Part shown: positions 1 through 9,159 of the stretch, piece by piece | How the letters are laid out: each line of letters opens with the position of its first letter | Position numbering within the stretch: the stretch's first letter is position 1 | IMG/VR virus record: IMGVR_UViG_3300044712_000340 | Location: 1 to 64,000 of that record | DNA length: 64,000 nucleotides | From: a virus | Direction: 5' to 3' (one strand) | Notes under the pieces: model-generated | The model's input: only the letters and a program-made list of their open reading frames with translations | Databases searched by the model: none | What the model was told of the DNA's origin: nothing | Made by a program: the position numbers and the translations under genes

Positions 1-120
1 TAAGCTCCTTCCAATAAACCCCCATAAGCAATATGTCTTGTGTCTGTTACTATACCCTTCTGTTTCTTTATGTACCTAACTTCTATTTTCTCATTAGGTA
101 ATTGAAATACTCCTGCCATT
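1..120 (-). CDS. structural protein downstream of capsid gene (partial, N-terminus only)
   Basis: An open frame on the minus strand starts with ATG at 118-120 (MAGVFQLPNEKIEVRY...) and runs off the window edge after 39 residues without a stop. It is the next gene after the capsid gene and follows that gene's terminator. In crAss-like phages a conserved virion protein sits here, so a structural role is inferred from position only. Confidence 0.75.
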
Positions 121-143
121 TTTTTTTTATTTTTAAAGTTAGT

Positions 144-172
144 AAAAATTCAGGAGGATTTCTCCCCCTGAA
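144..172 (-). terminator. intrinsic terminator after the capsid gene
   Basis: On the minus strand a stem TTCAGG/CCTGAA extended by a GGA/TCC helix is followed by TTTTT. It lies 10 bases beyond the stop codon of the major capsid gene, so it most likely ends or attenuates the capsid transcript before the next structural gene. Confidence 0.7.
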
Positions 173-181
173 TGAATATAA

Positions 182-1678
182 TTATGCTAGAATTGTTGGT
201 AACAATGTAGCTGTTTTACCTGGGTCAAGAACAGCAGCACCTAACTGTGCATAACGAGTATAAGTAGCTGAATCTTCCATAGTTCCCATGTATTTAATAT
301 CACGTTCACCAGTAAATGCATTACGGAAACCTGACATATAACCTCTAAATTCACCTTCAGTAGTTTCTACCCTTTGAATATTGGCTTCTGAGTTAGTAGC
401 TTGACTACCCATATAAAGAATATCGTAACGATAACTTTCTGCAACACCTCCATTTGGATGAAGAATCTTGTTACGAACTTTATCATCATACATAGCATCA
501 ACTTCTAACTTAACTTTAATTCCGTTAGGAGCTAACCATTCTGTAAATTGATAACCAGCAGTAAGAGCATTTGAATGTAGAGGAGATTGAGTCTTCATAA
601 TATTTGCAGGATTATCACCACGCAAATTGAACCAACCTTTACCTAACTCAGTAACTGCTTTAGAAAATTGAGAAGCACCTCTAGTACCTGTACGAATCAA
701 GAATTCCCTATCTCCTAGGTCAGTTTTACCTTCAACTAAGTCATTAAGAATTGATTCAAGTAAGTCTAAACTGAATGTGTTATAGAATTCAGTATTAGAT
801 ACTTCCATTTGTTCCCTGATACCAGCCCCTTGTTTAATATAAAAACCAGATTTTCCAATATCATAATAAGAACCATCAGAAGCTCTATTAGACCTAGAGA
901 ACATTAAAGCTACTGCTTTTTCTTGTGCCCATTGACGTTCAAATTGCCACTCAGCATATTGCATCCAAGCAGTAAATGATTTCAAGTTTCCTTGAGCGTC
1001 TTTACCTTCAATAGTTGTAGCAACACGTCTGTTTAACAAATTACCAGGAACTTTATGTTCCATACGCAATGAAGTAAAGCTATTTCTCATATCAATAGGA
1101 GTAGAAAAATGAATATTTCCACCTTTTACTGACATAGTATCTTCTACAGGAGAGAACTCTTTAGAGAACCTTTTACCAGCAATAAGCTCTGATCCAGGAA
1201 CACCATTAGAGTTATAACCCATTACTTGAGTTTTATAAACCCAACCAATAGCTTCTTTAACTGGTTCATCAAGAATTCTGAATTGATACACTTCATTCTT
1301 TTCACCTACAATAACGTTAACATCAGTGAAATATTTTTCACCAAATACAAGGTAGATAATACTACCAGAAGCACCTACTCCTACATCACCTGTAACAACA
1401 GGAGAAGCTGAAGTTGATACGTAAGCCATTAACAAAGGAATGTTCCTGTTGTCACCACCAATAAGTTTCCATGTAAAATCCTCATCATTTTCTAAACGTT
1501 TAACTGGGTATCTGCTTAACACAGTCTCCAAGTTATTAACGCCAGAAGAAGCTAAGATTTGAATCATGGCTTTGGTTAAAATTTGTGGTTGAGATCCAAA
1601 AATCAATCCAAGATGGTTCTTGGTTGTAAGACCTGACCAGTTTTTAACCTCAGTCATTTGAAATTTTCCTAATTCCAT
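182..1678 (-). CDS. major capsid protein, crAss-like
   Basis: 498 aa, the size of crAss-like major capsid proteins, and in the family position after terminase, portal and the acidic scaffold-like gene. The N-terminus (MELGKFQMTEVKNW) and the overall composition fit the family; the HK97-type fold is family knowledge and not visible as a motif. The codons are richer and less A/T-biased than in the small early genes, as expected of a highly expressed gene. It is bounded downstream by a terminator and shares an upstream promoter with the scaffold-like gene. It forms the icosahedral shell around the genome. Confidence 0.85.
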   Translation of the reverse strand: MELGKFQMTEVKNWSGLTTKNHLGLIFGSQPQILTKAMIQILASSGVNNLETVLSRYPVKRLENDEDFTWKLIGGDNRNIPLLMAYVSTSASPVVTGDVGVGASGSIIYLVFGEKYFTDVNVIVGEKNEVYQFRILDEPVKEAIGWVYKTQVMGYNSNGVPGSELIAGKRFSKEFSPVEDTMSVKGGNIHFSTPIDMRNSFTSLRMEHKVPGNLLNRRVATTIEGKDAQGNLKSFTAWMQYAEWQFERQWAQEKAVALMFSRSNRASDGSYYDIGKSGFYIKQGAGIREQMEVSNTEFYNTFSLDLLESILNDLVEGKTDLGDREFLIRTGTRGASQFSKAVTELGKGWFNLRGDNPANIMKTQSPLHSNALTAGYQFTEWLAPNGIKVKLEVDAMYDDKVRNKILHPNGGVAESYRYDILYMGSQATNSEANIQRVETTEGEFRGYMSGFRNAFTGERDIKYMGTMEDSATYTRYAQLGAAVLDPGKTATLLPTILA

Positions 1679-1700
1679 TTCTTAAGTTTTAAACTTGTTA

Positions 1701-2783
1701 TTAATCTATTAAACTAACTATAGGAGAATCATATGAATCTTGATCATCTAATCCTACAGATGATCCTCCTGATTTTATGTAAGTGCTATTTTGTATAGCA
1801 TCTCTTAATTTCTTTGAAGCTGTAGTATTGGATTTGTTTATAAACTTGTTTATATCTTTAAATCCATTAGTTAAATCATACATATAATATAAACTTTTTT
1901 CAAACCCTACAGGATCTTCTAATCTATGTTTCATTAATTTATTTAAAGGCTCTCCTTGTTGTGAGTATTCAACTACTTTAGTCATAGTGTCATATACTCT
2001 TTGTTTTAATCCTTGATCTACTTTAAAAGAACCTAAAAAATTATCTTCTTCAAATACAGCTTTTTTTAAGTTATTTACTTGTTCTTCAGCTCTTTTCTTT
2101 TGCTCTAGCTCGTTTTGTTTCTCTAGTTTGATTGTATTTTCATATTCTTGTGCTTCCTTTAATTTTAGATTATCCCTAGAAGCTTTTGCTTCTTCATAAG
2201 ATTCTCCAGCATCAAAAATACGTTTATAATCTCTTTCTGCTCTAGACTGATCAAAACCACTAGCAAGTCTGTCATTTATTATTAGTTGTTTCCTTATCTC
2301 TTCATCTTCACTTAAAATATCATCTGTAATATTTTCAAAGATCGTTCTTGTTTTTTGATGTGATTGAATTACTTCACTTGGTACTCCTTCTCTTAAAGCT
2401 TCAAGATATTCTCTTTGTAACTCATTCAAATCTGCTAACTCATTCTTTTTAATTTCCTGCCTAAAAGCTTCTGCTAAATCTTCTTCATTTTTAATCTTAA
2501 TATCAAGGTCAGAAAAGAATCCCTGTTCTTTAAGAAACGAAGCTAAAGGCTCAAACACATCTTCAGCGGCAGGAGAATCAGGGTCATTAGTCTCTTCTTC
2601 TTTTTCTTTGAGATCCTCTTCTTTCCTATCTTCACCTACGTTCTCCTGCTTTTCAGCATCGGCAATTTCATTAGTATTAGTTATTTCTTGTGTAGTATCA
2701 ACTACCTTATCTTCTGGTTCTTCTGAGTTAAAATCTATTAAACTCATGTCAAATGTAAAATCTTCTCCTGCCATAAAAATCAT
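1701..2783 (-). CDS. acidic, coiled-coil scaffold-like protein
   Basis: 360 aa, strongly acidic in the first 90 residues (runs of E and D), then long charged helices with QE/KE-rich coiled-coil stretches around residues 200-270. Location between portal and major capsid genes, acidity and helicity are typical of a capsid assembly scaffold or a minor capsid protein; no enzymatic motif is seen. An alternative start at 2774 (MAGEDFTF) would leave a 16-base leader from the promoter at 2797-2804 and may be the real start, because ATG at 2783 would sit only about 7 bases from the predicted transcript start. Confidence 0.7.
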   Translation of the reverse strand: MIFMAGEDFTFDMSLIDFNSEEPEDKVVDTTQEITNTNEIADAEKQENVGEDRKEEDLKEKEEETNDPDSPAAEDVFEPLASFLKEQGFFSDLDIKIKNEEDLAEAFRQEIKKNELADLNELQREYLEALREGVPSEVIQSHQKTRTIFENITDDILSEDEEIRKQLIINDRLASGFDQSRAERDYKRIFDAGESYEEAKASRDNLKLKEAQEYENTIKLEKQNELEQKKRAEEQVNNLKKAVFEEDNFLGSFKVDQGLKQRVYDTMTKVVEYSQQGEPLNKLMKHRLEDPVGFEKSLYYMYDLTNGFKDINKFINKSNTTASKKLRDAIQNSTYIKSGGSSVGLDDQDSYDSPIVSLID

Positions 2784-2796
2784 AATTAATTTGTAA

Positions 2797-2804
2797 CAAA
2801 TATA
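2797..2804 (-). promoter_or_regulatory. Bacteroidota-type -7 box for scaffold/capsid transcript
   Basis: TATATTTG on the minus strand matches the Bacteroidota -7 consensus TAnnTTTG. It lies just downstream of a terminator and 13-23 bases before the scaffold-like start codon. This would give the scaffold and capsid genes their own strong transcript independent of portal. Confidence 0.55.
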
Positions 2805-2819
2805 ATAAGACTTTTATTA

Positions 2820-2860
2820 AAAATAAAAGAGAACTAAAGTACTGATACCTTAGTTCTCTT
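2820..2860 (-). terminator. intrinsic terminator between portal and scaffold-like gene
   Basis: An 11 bp perfect stem (arms at 2827-2837 and 2850-2860) is followed on the minus strand by a T-rich tail. It sits directly after the portal stop and before the scaffold/capsid promoter, so it separates two late transcripts. Confidence 0.75.
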
Positions 2861-2883
2861 GTCAACTTATAGCTAAACTAATA

Positions 2884-5187
2884 TTATTTCTTGGAAGGTT
2901 TTGACCTTTCTACTTTCATTTTATCTTTATGTTGTTCCATCTCAGATTGTAGTTCTTTAATCCTTAACATTATTTCATCTTTGCTAAGTTCTGTGTTAGA
3001 GTCTATCTGTTTATTAGTTGTATCTTGCTGCATCTGAGCTACAAGAAGTTTAGTAGCATTATTGGCATCTATAGTATATAAAGCTAACTCACGTTCTTTG
3101 TCTTTTTCTATAGAAGCAGCCTGTAATTGCTCCTGTTGTATTTGCATTTGTTGTTGTGCTTGTTGTTGTTCTATTTGTCCTCGTTCAAATTCAGCTAACT
3201 CTATTCTTCTTTTCTTATCTGACATAGATTCTGAGAACAATATATCCATAACAACACTTAAAGACCCCCCATTCTGCATAAAGGCATGAGCAAACTGATT
3301 GAGTGTTTGTTCCATTTCTTTAGCTTTACTTTCAGCAGATACAAATATATCATAATCTAATTCTGAAAATTCGTCCCCATCTAGTTCAAATACTTCAGCA
3401 GAAAAGTCATCTAATATATTCTGAAGCTTCATCTTATTTCCTCTTAAAGCTATTTTAGCTGTTTCAAGAAATATAGTAAGTGCTCTTACTTTTACAGATT
3501 CATGTTTTTTAAACCACCATTCTGTATTGTTAGAAGATTGAATTACTGATCTTTCTACACCACCTAAAGTTTCAGAAGAAGTTGTAGCTCCTTGTCTTTG
3601 AGGAGTAATACCTACTATTTCAGACATTTCTGCCTTTATATAAGATAATAAGTTTATATGTTGTTGTATGTAATTACCTGTATCTACATCTATACCTCTA
3701 CCTGAAGTATTAAATTGTCCCGCTAGTTTACCTGTTGCTGCTCCTTTATTAATCTCTTTAGCAGAATCTATAAACCCAATACCATAATCTTTAGCAAAAG
3801 ACATCCATTTATGAACACCCCAACCTTTAGGTATCTTAGCCATATCTACCTCTAGTATCTGACCTAAGTTCTTTTCAATAGCTCTTATAACTCTATACCA
3901 TATAATATCATATAGGTATTGGTATGATTTCATTCTATCTACAAGAGATATAGATTTACCTTGATTATAGTTATATATTTCTCCTACAATACCAGGATGC
4001 CCTATTGAAGGATTGCCCATACGAGAGTATTGTACAGGCTTAGGTCTCATATTAAGATAAATATCAGCTATTTTAGTTCCTTCCCACCATTCATTTACCC
4101 ACATCTTTTCTACTGTCTCTCCTCTTGATGGGTCTGGAATATATTCTTCTGACATTATTTTAGTTTCAGGATCTCCATTCTCATCAAAGCCTGACACTTT
4201 AAGAACTAATTTTTTAGATCTCCAATAACATCTAAGAACCCTTATATTTCCTGAACTATCTACAAGTACTTTAGAATATGTAGAACCTGAAAGTTGTGTA
4301 GCAGCAACAAATCCATCTACAATAGATCCTGCTGTATCACCTATAATAAAACTATCTGCAAATGAAGCAGTAGCAAAGTTATTACCTGTATTTAGAAATC
4401 CTCCTGATATTCTATCTACATCTTCAGGTTTTAATTGGTCATAATATACATCAATTACTTTGCCTGGATTCCAATATTCTTCTACTATAATTACATCAGA
4501 ATCTTCTATCCTACCAGAGAAACCACTTCTAAGAACATGTACTCTTTGAGGGTTTAGTTTTTCAAATGTAGGCTCATTACCTTGAATATCACATTGATAT
4601 ATCTCTTCTCCTTGTACTAAGACATCTCTAAACCCTTCATTAAATTTAGATTTCATTTCTAAAGCCCTAAAGTAGTGTTTGAGTAATTTATTAGCTCTTA
4701 CTTCTCTTAGGTCTTTCCATTCATACTTAAAGTATATCTTTAGTTTCTCAAGTTCTGTTTTTATTTCTTCTTCAGATTTATCTTGACTTATAAGATCTGT
4801 TATTTTTTTATCTATAATAGATTTCTTTTCTTGCATCTTCATAGATATACCTGTAGAATCTCCTACCATTATAGTAAAATCAAAAGGTCTTTTAAGTTCT
4901 TCCCCCACAAGTAAATCTATTTTAGGGACAAGTATTGGTTGGTGTTGTATATCATTAGGAACATAATCTGCTATAGTATTGGAAGGATTTATGACTTTCA
5001 TCATATCAGGTATATTTAATTTACCTTCATATAAATCCTGACAGATTATTTTACTTCTTATAGTACGTCTAGTACCTAAATTATATTGATAAGATAGTCC
5101 TGTATCTAAAGCATTTAGACATGCTTTTCTCCATTCTTTATCTTTCTGTTTATATGTTTTCTTTTGTGGAGGTAATTTTATATCCAT
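2884..5187 (-). CDS. portal protein, crAss-like
   Basis: 767 aa, typical of crAss-like portals. It begins MDIKLPPQKKTYKQK and shows the usual pattern of these portals: a long helical N-terminal segment, a central beta-rich clip/wing region with many YW and GD motifs, and a C-terminal Q-rich coiled coil (residues about 675-760, runs of EQQQAQQQMQ). It forms the dodecameric ring through which DNA is packaged by the neighbouring terminase. It is preceded by its own -7 box at 5205-5212 and followed by a terminator. Confidence 0.88.
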   Translation of the reverse strand: MDIKLPPQKKTYKQKDKEWRKACLNALDTGLSYQYNLGTRRTIRSKIICQDLYEGKLNIPDMMKVINPSNTIADYVPNDIQHQPILVPKIDLLVGEELKRPFDFTIMVGDSTGISMKMQEKKSIIDKKITDLISQDKSEEEIKTELEKLKIYFKYEWKDLREVRANKLLKHYFRALEMKSKFNEGFRDVLVQGEEIYQCDIQGNEPTFEKLNPQRVHVLRSGFSGRIEDSDVIIVEEYWNPGKVIDVYYDQLKPEDVDRISGGFLNTGNNFATASFADSFIIGDTAGSIVDGFVAATQLSGSTYSKVLVDSSGNIRVLRCYWRSKKLVLKVSGFDENGDPETKIMSEEYIPDPSRGETVEKMWVNEWWEGTKIADIYLNMRPKPVQYSRMGNPSIGHPGIVGEIYNYNQGKSISLVDRMKSYQYLYDIIWYRVIRAIEKNLGQILEVDMAKIPKGWGVHKWMSFAKDYGIGFIDSAKEINKGAATGKLAGQFNTSGRGIDVDTGNYIQQHINLLSYIKAEMSEIVGITPQRQGATTSSETLGGVERSVIQSSNNTEWWFKKHESVKVRALTIFLETAKIALRGNKMKLQNILDDFSAEVFELDGDEFSELDYDIFVSAESKAKEMEQTLNQFAHAFMQNGGSLSVVMDILFSESMSDKKRRIELAEFERGQIEQQQAQQQMQIQQEQLQAASIEKDKERELALYTIDANNATKLLVAQMQQDTTNKQIDSNTELSKDEIMLRIKELQSEMEQHKDKMKVERSKPSKK

Positions 5188-5204
5188 AGTAAAATAATTT
5201 ACTA

Positions 5205-5212
5205 CAAATATA
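5205..5212 (-). promoter_or_regulatory. Bacteroidota-type -7 box upstream of portal
   Basis: TATATTTG on the minus strand, 18 bases before the portal ATG, in the short gap after the terminase gene. It matches TAnnTTTG; no clear -33 TTTG was found at the right distance, so confidence is moderate. Confidence 0.45.
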
Positions 5213-5224
5213 TGTACTATTTAA

Positions 5225-7474
5225 TTAAAAATCAAACTGTAAGTTACTATTAGCTAACATAGGATTTTGGGATTGTCTTCTATGATAGTTATTAGTTAGA
5301 AAAGCATCGTTAGCATATTCATCTTCATCATCATTATCTGTATTTCTTGTAGCTTCCACTTGTTTATATCTATCAGCCCTTAGTACAAATACCATATTAG
5401 CAGCAGACACTCTATCAAAGTTTCCATCTAAATTCCAGGATATACATTCTTGTAAGTAACCAAAAGACCTAATAGACTTAACATTTAAATTATACTCTAC
5501 TTTTTCTTCCCCTTCTGAATTTGTAATTATTATAGGTCTTTGTTTATTTTCACTTCTCATCCAATCTGCTTGTTGTTTTCTAGCCCAAGCATTTATTTGT
5601 ACAGATGCAGGAGTGCCATAAGATCTATTTCCTATAAGTCTAGCATCCTTTATATAATTCATATCTTTTAATATAGAAGGTGTTTCAGCAAGGTATCTTA
5701 ATTTATTCCTTCTATTAATATACTCATATAATCCTTTTCTATTATTCTCATAATTTATTTGAGCGTTATAAAATACAGCTAACTTTAGAGCTATGTCAAA
5801 ATTATCGTCTGCTAAAGGGTGTCTCCCTATCCATTCAGCTACAAATACATCATTCCATAAATCAAATACATGTACCCCAAATAGTGATATTCCATATGTT
5901 TTATATGTATCGTCGTCTACTGGGTCAATTCCGGCTATATATCTACCGTTAGGTATTTCTTTGCCTTTAGTGGCTTGAGGTAATTCGAATATCTCTATAG
6001 CCCCTAATAAGTTAGTACCTTTATAAGGCCACTCTCTAATAGGATGTTTATCAAATACAGGTTTATATTCTACCTTATCTGAGCCTATCCAGGTTAAATC
6101 TACTATATAGTGATTAGATAGAAATTGTTCTCTTGCAGGAGATATATTAGCTAAATGTTCTTTTAATTCATGTACAGGAAACTCTGAACCTTGTATTCTC
6201 ATAAAAGCTTCTTGAGGAGTTATAGGTTCTTCTGCCTTTACACGAGACAAGTACTGAGTATCATCAGAACTATATTTCACTTCTAACCTATGTTCTATAT
6301 CTTCTCCTAGTGCTTTTATTACGTCTGAATTTCCATCTCTATCATAACAGTCTGCCCTGTTGAGATAATCTGGTATAAATAAAGCACATGTGTTTTTTTC
6401 AGAGTTTTTATCAAATACATTTCTAATACCATAAACGTGATATGCTTTACATTTATAAAATAATTGCTCTAATCCTTGGAAGTTAGACGCTTCATCTCCT
6501 CCTGTACCAAAAGCTATTTGAAATCCAAATACCCTTTTACCGTCCTCTAATGATTTTAAAGCAATATTCCAAGATTGAATTAGATTAGGATTAGACCCCG
6601 ATTCTTCCCATGCTATAAGCTTTCCCCTTTTTCCTCTCGATTTCTGGGGATTATTTTTAAGGGTTACACCTATTCTTTCAGATTTAAACCCATATTTAGT
6701 AGAATCTCCAGGTTTAGTATATCCTGAAATTCTATGCATTAAAGAATCTTTTAAGGCTAACTTCTTACTAAACCCACAATGAGTATTAACAAAAGAGAAA
6801 TTATCATCTGCTTTATTTAATATACCATCTGCATCAAGATATTCTGATTCAGCAGCAAAAGCATATGATTTACTTTTAGATATAAGAAAGAAATTTCTAT
6901 TTAACATACTAGCTAACTTAAAAGAGTAACCTTTACCCCTAGCTTTAAGAGTTGCTCCATGCTTTCCTGCCTTTTCAGCTTGGTCTACATAGTGAAAAAA
7001 CATATAATCTCCATCCCATATATCAGGAAACCCTTCTACCCTATCTACTCTGCTAGCCTCACCTTCAACTCTTTTAGTTAATAGTATAGGCCCATAGTTA
7101 AGATAATAATAGTAGTATCCTGGTATCCATTCTCCATCCTCTTCTCTTACATATCCTTCAAGACACCTTCTAATTTCTTCATCCCAAAACTTCTTATAAG
7201 GACTGTTAGGACTTCTTGAAGGGTAATAAGGACAGTATTTGCCTGTAGTTAAAAAAGTCTCTCTTGTTTTAATAAAGTAAGACATATTTTCAAGTATATG
7301 AGGTCTAGACACGTCTACTATGATTCTACCTTTAGAATCTCTAGGCATGTCTTTAGATCTTGGACGATTAGGATTAATCATCCAATTAACAAGAGGAATA
7401 TTCAAAACTAAATTAGTTAATTCTGTATATCCCTCTGTACCTTGTTTAAATATATCTTCTACTTTACTAATCAT
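5225..7474 (-). CDS. terL: terminase large subunit
   Basis: 749 aa, the usual size for crAss-like TerL. The ATPase half carries a divergent Walker A near residues 177-186 (ARGKGYSFK) and a Walker B with catalytic acid at 286-292 (LIAWEES). The nuclease half begins near residue 515 with an acidic beta strand (AGIDPVDDD), followed by conserved hydrophobic strand/acid patterns, as in RNase H-like terminase nucleases. It pumps DNA into the prohead through the portal and cuts it at the end. The start overlaps the stop of the upstream 58 aa gene (ATGA), indicating translational coupling. Confidence 0.92.
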   Translation of the reverse strand: MISKVEDIFKQGTEGYTELTNLVLNIPLVNWMINPNRPRSKDMPRDSKGRIIVDVSRPHILENMSYFIKTRETFLTTGKYCPYYPSRSPNSPYKKFWDEEIRRCLEGYVREEDGEWIPGYYYYYLNYGPILLTKRVEGEASRVDRVEGFPDIWDGDYMFFHYVDQAEKAGKHGATLKARGKGYSFKLASMLNRNFFLISKSKSYAFAAESEYLDADGILNKADDNFSFVNTHCGFSKKLALKDSLMHRISGYTKPGDSTKYGFKSERIGVTLKNNPQKSRGKRGKLIAWEESGSNPNLIQSWNIALKSLEDGKRVFGFQIAFGTGGDEASNFQGLEQLFYKCKAYHVYGIRNVFDKNSEKNTCALFIPDYLNRADCYDRDGNSDVIKALGEDIEHRLEVKYSSDDTQYLSRVKAEEPITPQEAFMRIQGSEFPVHELKEHLANISPAREQFLSNHYIVDLTWIGSDKVEYKPVFDKHPIREWPYKGTNLLGAIEIFELPQATKGKEIPNGRYIAGIDPVDDDTYKTYGISLFGVHVFDLWNDVFVAEWIGRHPLADDNFDIALKLAVFYNAQINYENNRKGLYEYINRRNKLRYLAETPSILKDMNYIKDARLIGNRSYGTPASVQINAWARKQQADWMRSENKQRPIIITNSEGEEKVEYNLNVKSIRSFGYLQECISWNLDGNFDRVSAANMVFVLRADRYKQVEATRNTDNDDEDEYANDAFLTNNYHRRQSQNPMLANSNLQFDF

Positions 7475-7647
7475 TTAGATTCATTAAACCTTTGTCCTAA
7501 CCAATTAGCAATATCAGCATCATATACTTTTTGTAAGTATTCTGCTGGATCTTCATGATTTGCAGTTATCAACTCTATCCTAGAATCTGATAATAAGTAA
7601 TTACCAAAAGATACTAAATCATCTAAGTTAAATTTTTGTTCTTCCAT
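7471..7647 (-). CDS. small protein overlapping terminase start
   Basis: 58 aa acidic protein (MEEQKFNLDDLVSFG...) starting at 7645-7647 and ending TGA at 7471-7473, with an ATGA overlap with terL. No family is recognised. Its position just ahead of terL, its helical acidic make-up and tight coupling would suit a terminase accessory or small-subunit-like role, but this is inference only. Confidence 0.65.
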   Translation of the reverse strand: MEEQKFNLDDLVSFGNYLLSDSRIELITANHEDPAEYLQKVYDADIANWLGQRFNESK

Positions 7648-7648
7648 A

Positions 7649-7834
7649 TTATTTAATTTTAATTCTAATTCTTTTTCTTTGTATTAAAAGTTCAAGAAAT
7701 TCTTTAGTACTATTACACATTTTAGATATAGTAAGTTCTTCTGACCATACTCCAGATATAGGTTCAAGTACCTGATATACAGTACCTCTACTAAAATCAT
7801 TTACTTGTTTAGGGTAAATATAATCAGTCTCCAT
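7649..7834 (-). CDS. hypothetical late-operon protein
   Basis: 61 aa, beginning METDYIYPKQVNDFSRG and ending with a very basic tail (KRIRIKIK). It overlaps the end of the 182 aa gene by 11 bases and is followed two bases later by the next start, so it is part of the packaging operon. No domain is recognised; the basic C-terminus could bind nucleic acid. Confidence 0.55.
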   Translation of the reverse strand: METDYIYPKQVNDFSRGTVYQVLEPISGVWSEELTISKMCNSTKEFLELLIQRKRIRIKIK

Positions 7835-8372
7835 CTTCGTAAATTCCTTTCTGTCCAGACCCTCTAATACTACCTTCTATTTCTTGTTCTTTTTTAATCT
7901 GTTCTTTAAGTTCTCTTATAGCTTGCATAAGTTTGGGAGATTCCTTTATAGAATCTATAACTTTCTTAGGATCATAAACCAAAGAACCTTTCATATCTCT
8001 TTCAGAATAATCTACATCATCAAAATATCTTCCGGTTTTATCAAGAGCATTTAATACCCTGTCAAGATATAAAGAAGTAGGTGTATGGCTTCTACTTTTA
8101 TAGAAATCAATAGCTTCTTGAGTAACTTTATCTATTTTTAGTTTATCAGATTCTGACATAGATAATAATATAGCCTCACTTCTCTCTTTTTCATCCCTTA
8201 TATCAGAATACTCTGACTTAGGATTGCACATAAAAGCAATGTAAGATAATTCAGATATACCATATCTTTTATCTTTATACTTATCTAATACCTTTTTAAA
8301 ACAAGATAATGTAAGTACTTGTGGGTTTATCTCTACCTCAAAATCATCATTAAATTCAAATAAACTATTCAT
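7824..8372 (-). CDS. conserved late-operon protein of unknown function
   Basis: 182 aa, mostly helical and charged, with a central segment containing many S/E/K residues and an acidic end (KGIYEDGD). The start overlaps the stop of the upstream zinc-knuckle mini-gene (TAATG). Proteins of about this size lie between the HU/IHF-like and terminase genes in crAss-like phages; no function can be read from the sequence. Confidence 0.65.
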   Translation of the reverse strand: MNSLFEFNDDFEVEINPQVLTLSCFKKVLDKYKDKRYGISELSYIAFMCNPKSEYSDIRDEKERSEAILLSMSESDKLKIDKVTQEAIDFYKSRSHTPTSLYLDRVLNALDKTGRYFDDVDYSERDMKGSLVYDPKKVIDSIKESPKLMQAIRELKEQIKKEQEIEGSIRGSGQKGIYEDGD

Positions 8373-8488
8373 TATGTTTTTATCTTACCGCAATTCAAAC
8401 ATTGTCTATACATTATAAATTTACCATTTTTCATGGATGCTTTCCTAATCCATCTATGCCCAAAAAAGAAACAATAAATTCTTTTCAT
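8372..8488 (-). CDS. 38 aa zinc-knuckle-like mini-protein
   Basis: ATG at 8486-8488, stop 8372-8374. It contains CFFFGHRW near the N-terminus and CLNCG near the C-terminus, a C...H...CxxC arrangement that could bind one zinc ion. It is tightly packed between two genes (one-base overlap downstream, one base from the upstream stop), which supports translation. Confidence 0.55.
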   Translation of the reverse strand: MKRIYCFFFGHRWIRKASMKNGKFIMYRQCLNCGKIKT

Positions 8489-8489
8489 A

Positions 8490-8945
8490 CTAACAAGGTT
8501 TTACATTTACATCTAAAGTAGTTGTCGTATTACCTGTAATGGTATTATACTCTTGTTCTAATTCCTTAATTTCTTCTAATTCATCTATGTTAACATAAAC
8601 ATATTTTACTTCTCTTGAAGAAATAAACAAGTAAGGCTTTTTATCTATAATCTCAATAGGAGGAATAATTTCATAATTATCTGGCCCTATATCACTTACA
8701 GAACCTATTTGTCTAGCACCTTTGTTCTTTTTAGGAAATCTATCTACAAATAATTCTATTTCTTCTCCAGCACTAACATTAGCATTAGGCCCTGCTACAA
8801 GTACAGTCTGCCTTGATAATATTTCACCTGTTTCTTTTGATGTTAGTATAACTCCTCCAGGGGATATCTTTCTTGTATTTGCTGTAGTAATAATATGATC
8901 ATACATACATCTAATTGGCAACTTCTCTATTCTTTTCTTTTTCAT
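8490..8945 (-). CDS. GroES/Cpn10-like co-chaperonin
   Basis: 151 aa. Residues 10-70 align by eye with the GroES fold: a DHIITTANTRK start in place of the DRVLVKP strand, a mobile-loop-like segment with the SPGGVILT turn (28-35), then QTVLVAGPNANVSAGEEIELFVDRF in place of GxVxAVGPG...vkxGDxVLf. Residues 103-118 (KPYLFISSREVKYVYV) match the closing YLilreeDIlav strand. A roughly 30-residue insertion (70-102) separates them. Phage co-chaperonins such as T4 gp31 redirect host GroEL to fold capsid protein; its place in the capsid operon fits that role. Homology is judged by pattern, not by search. Confidence 0.6.
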   Translation of the reverse strand: MKKKRIEKLPIRCMYDHIITTANTRKISPGGVILTSKETGEILSRQTVLVAGPNANVSAGEEIELFVDRFPKKNKGARQIGSVSDIGPDNYEIIPPIEIIDKKPYLFISSREVKYVYVNIDELEEIKELEQEYNTITGNTTTTLDVNVKPC

Positions 8946-9159
8946 TTAACTTACTTCTATTTAATTTATTTTTAACTGCTAATTTACCAAATCCAGGTAA
9001 AGAAAAATTAGTCTTTACACCTTCTAAACTATCTAAATTCCTGTATACCTTCTTAGTAATATTCATTCTTATATAACTCATAAAAGTAGTAATAACACTT
9101 TTAACTGTATTTACTGGTATACCTAAAGTATCTGCTACTTCTTTAAATATTTCATCCAT
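8911..9159 (-). CDS. HU/IHF-like DNA-binding protein
   Basis: 82 aa. It has an N-terminal helical pair (MDEIFKEVADTLGIPVNTVKSVITTF) and the conserved beta-turn signature LPGFGKL at 53-59, as in HU/IHF proteins, although the arm is short. IHF-like proteins are a conserved crAss-like gene at this site. It likely binds and bends phage DNA, for packaging or gene control. The start overlaps the stop of the upstream gene by one base (TAATG-type), and its 3' end overlaps the GroES-like gene. Confidence 0.75.
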   Translation of the reverse strand: MDEIFKEVADTLGIPVNTVKSVITTFMSYIRMNITKKVYRNLDSLEGVKTNFSLPGFGKLAVKNKLNRSKLNEKEKNREVAN

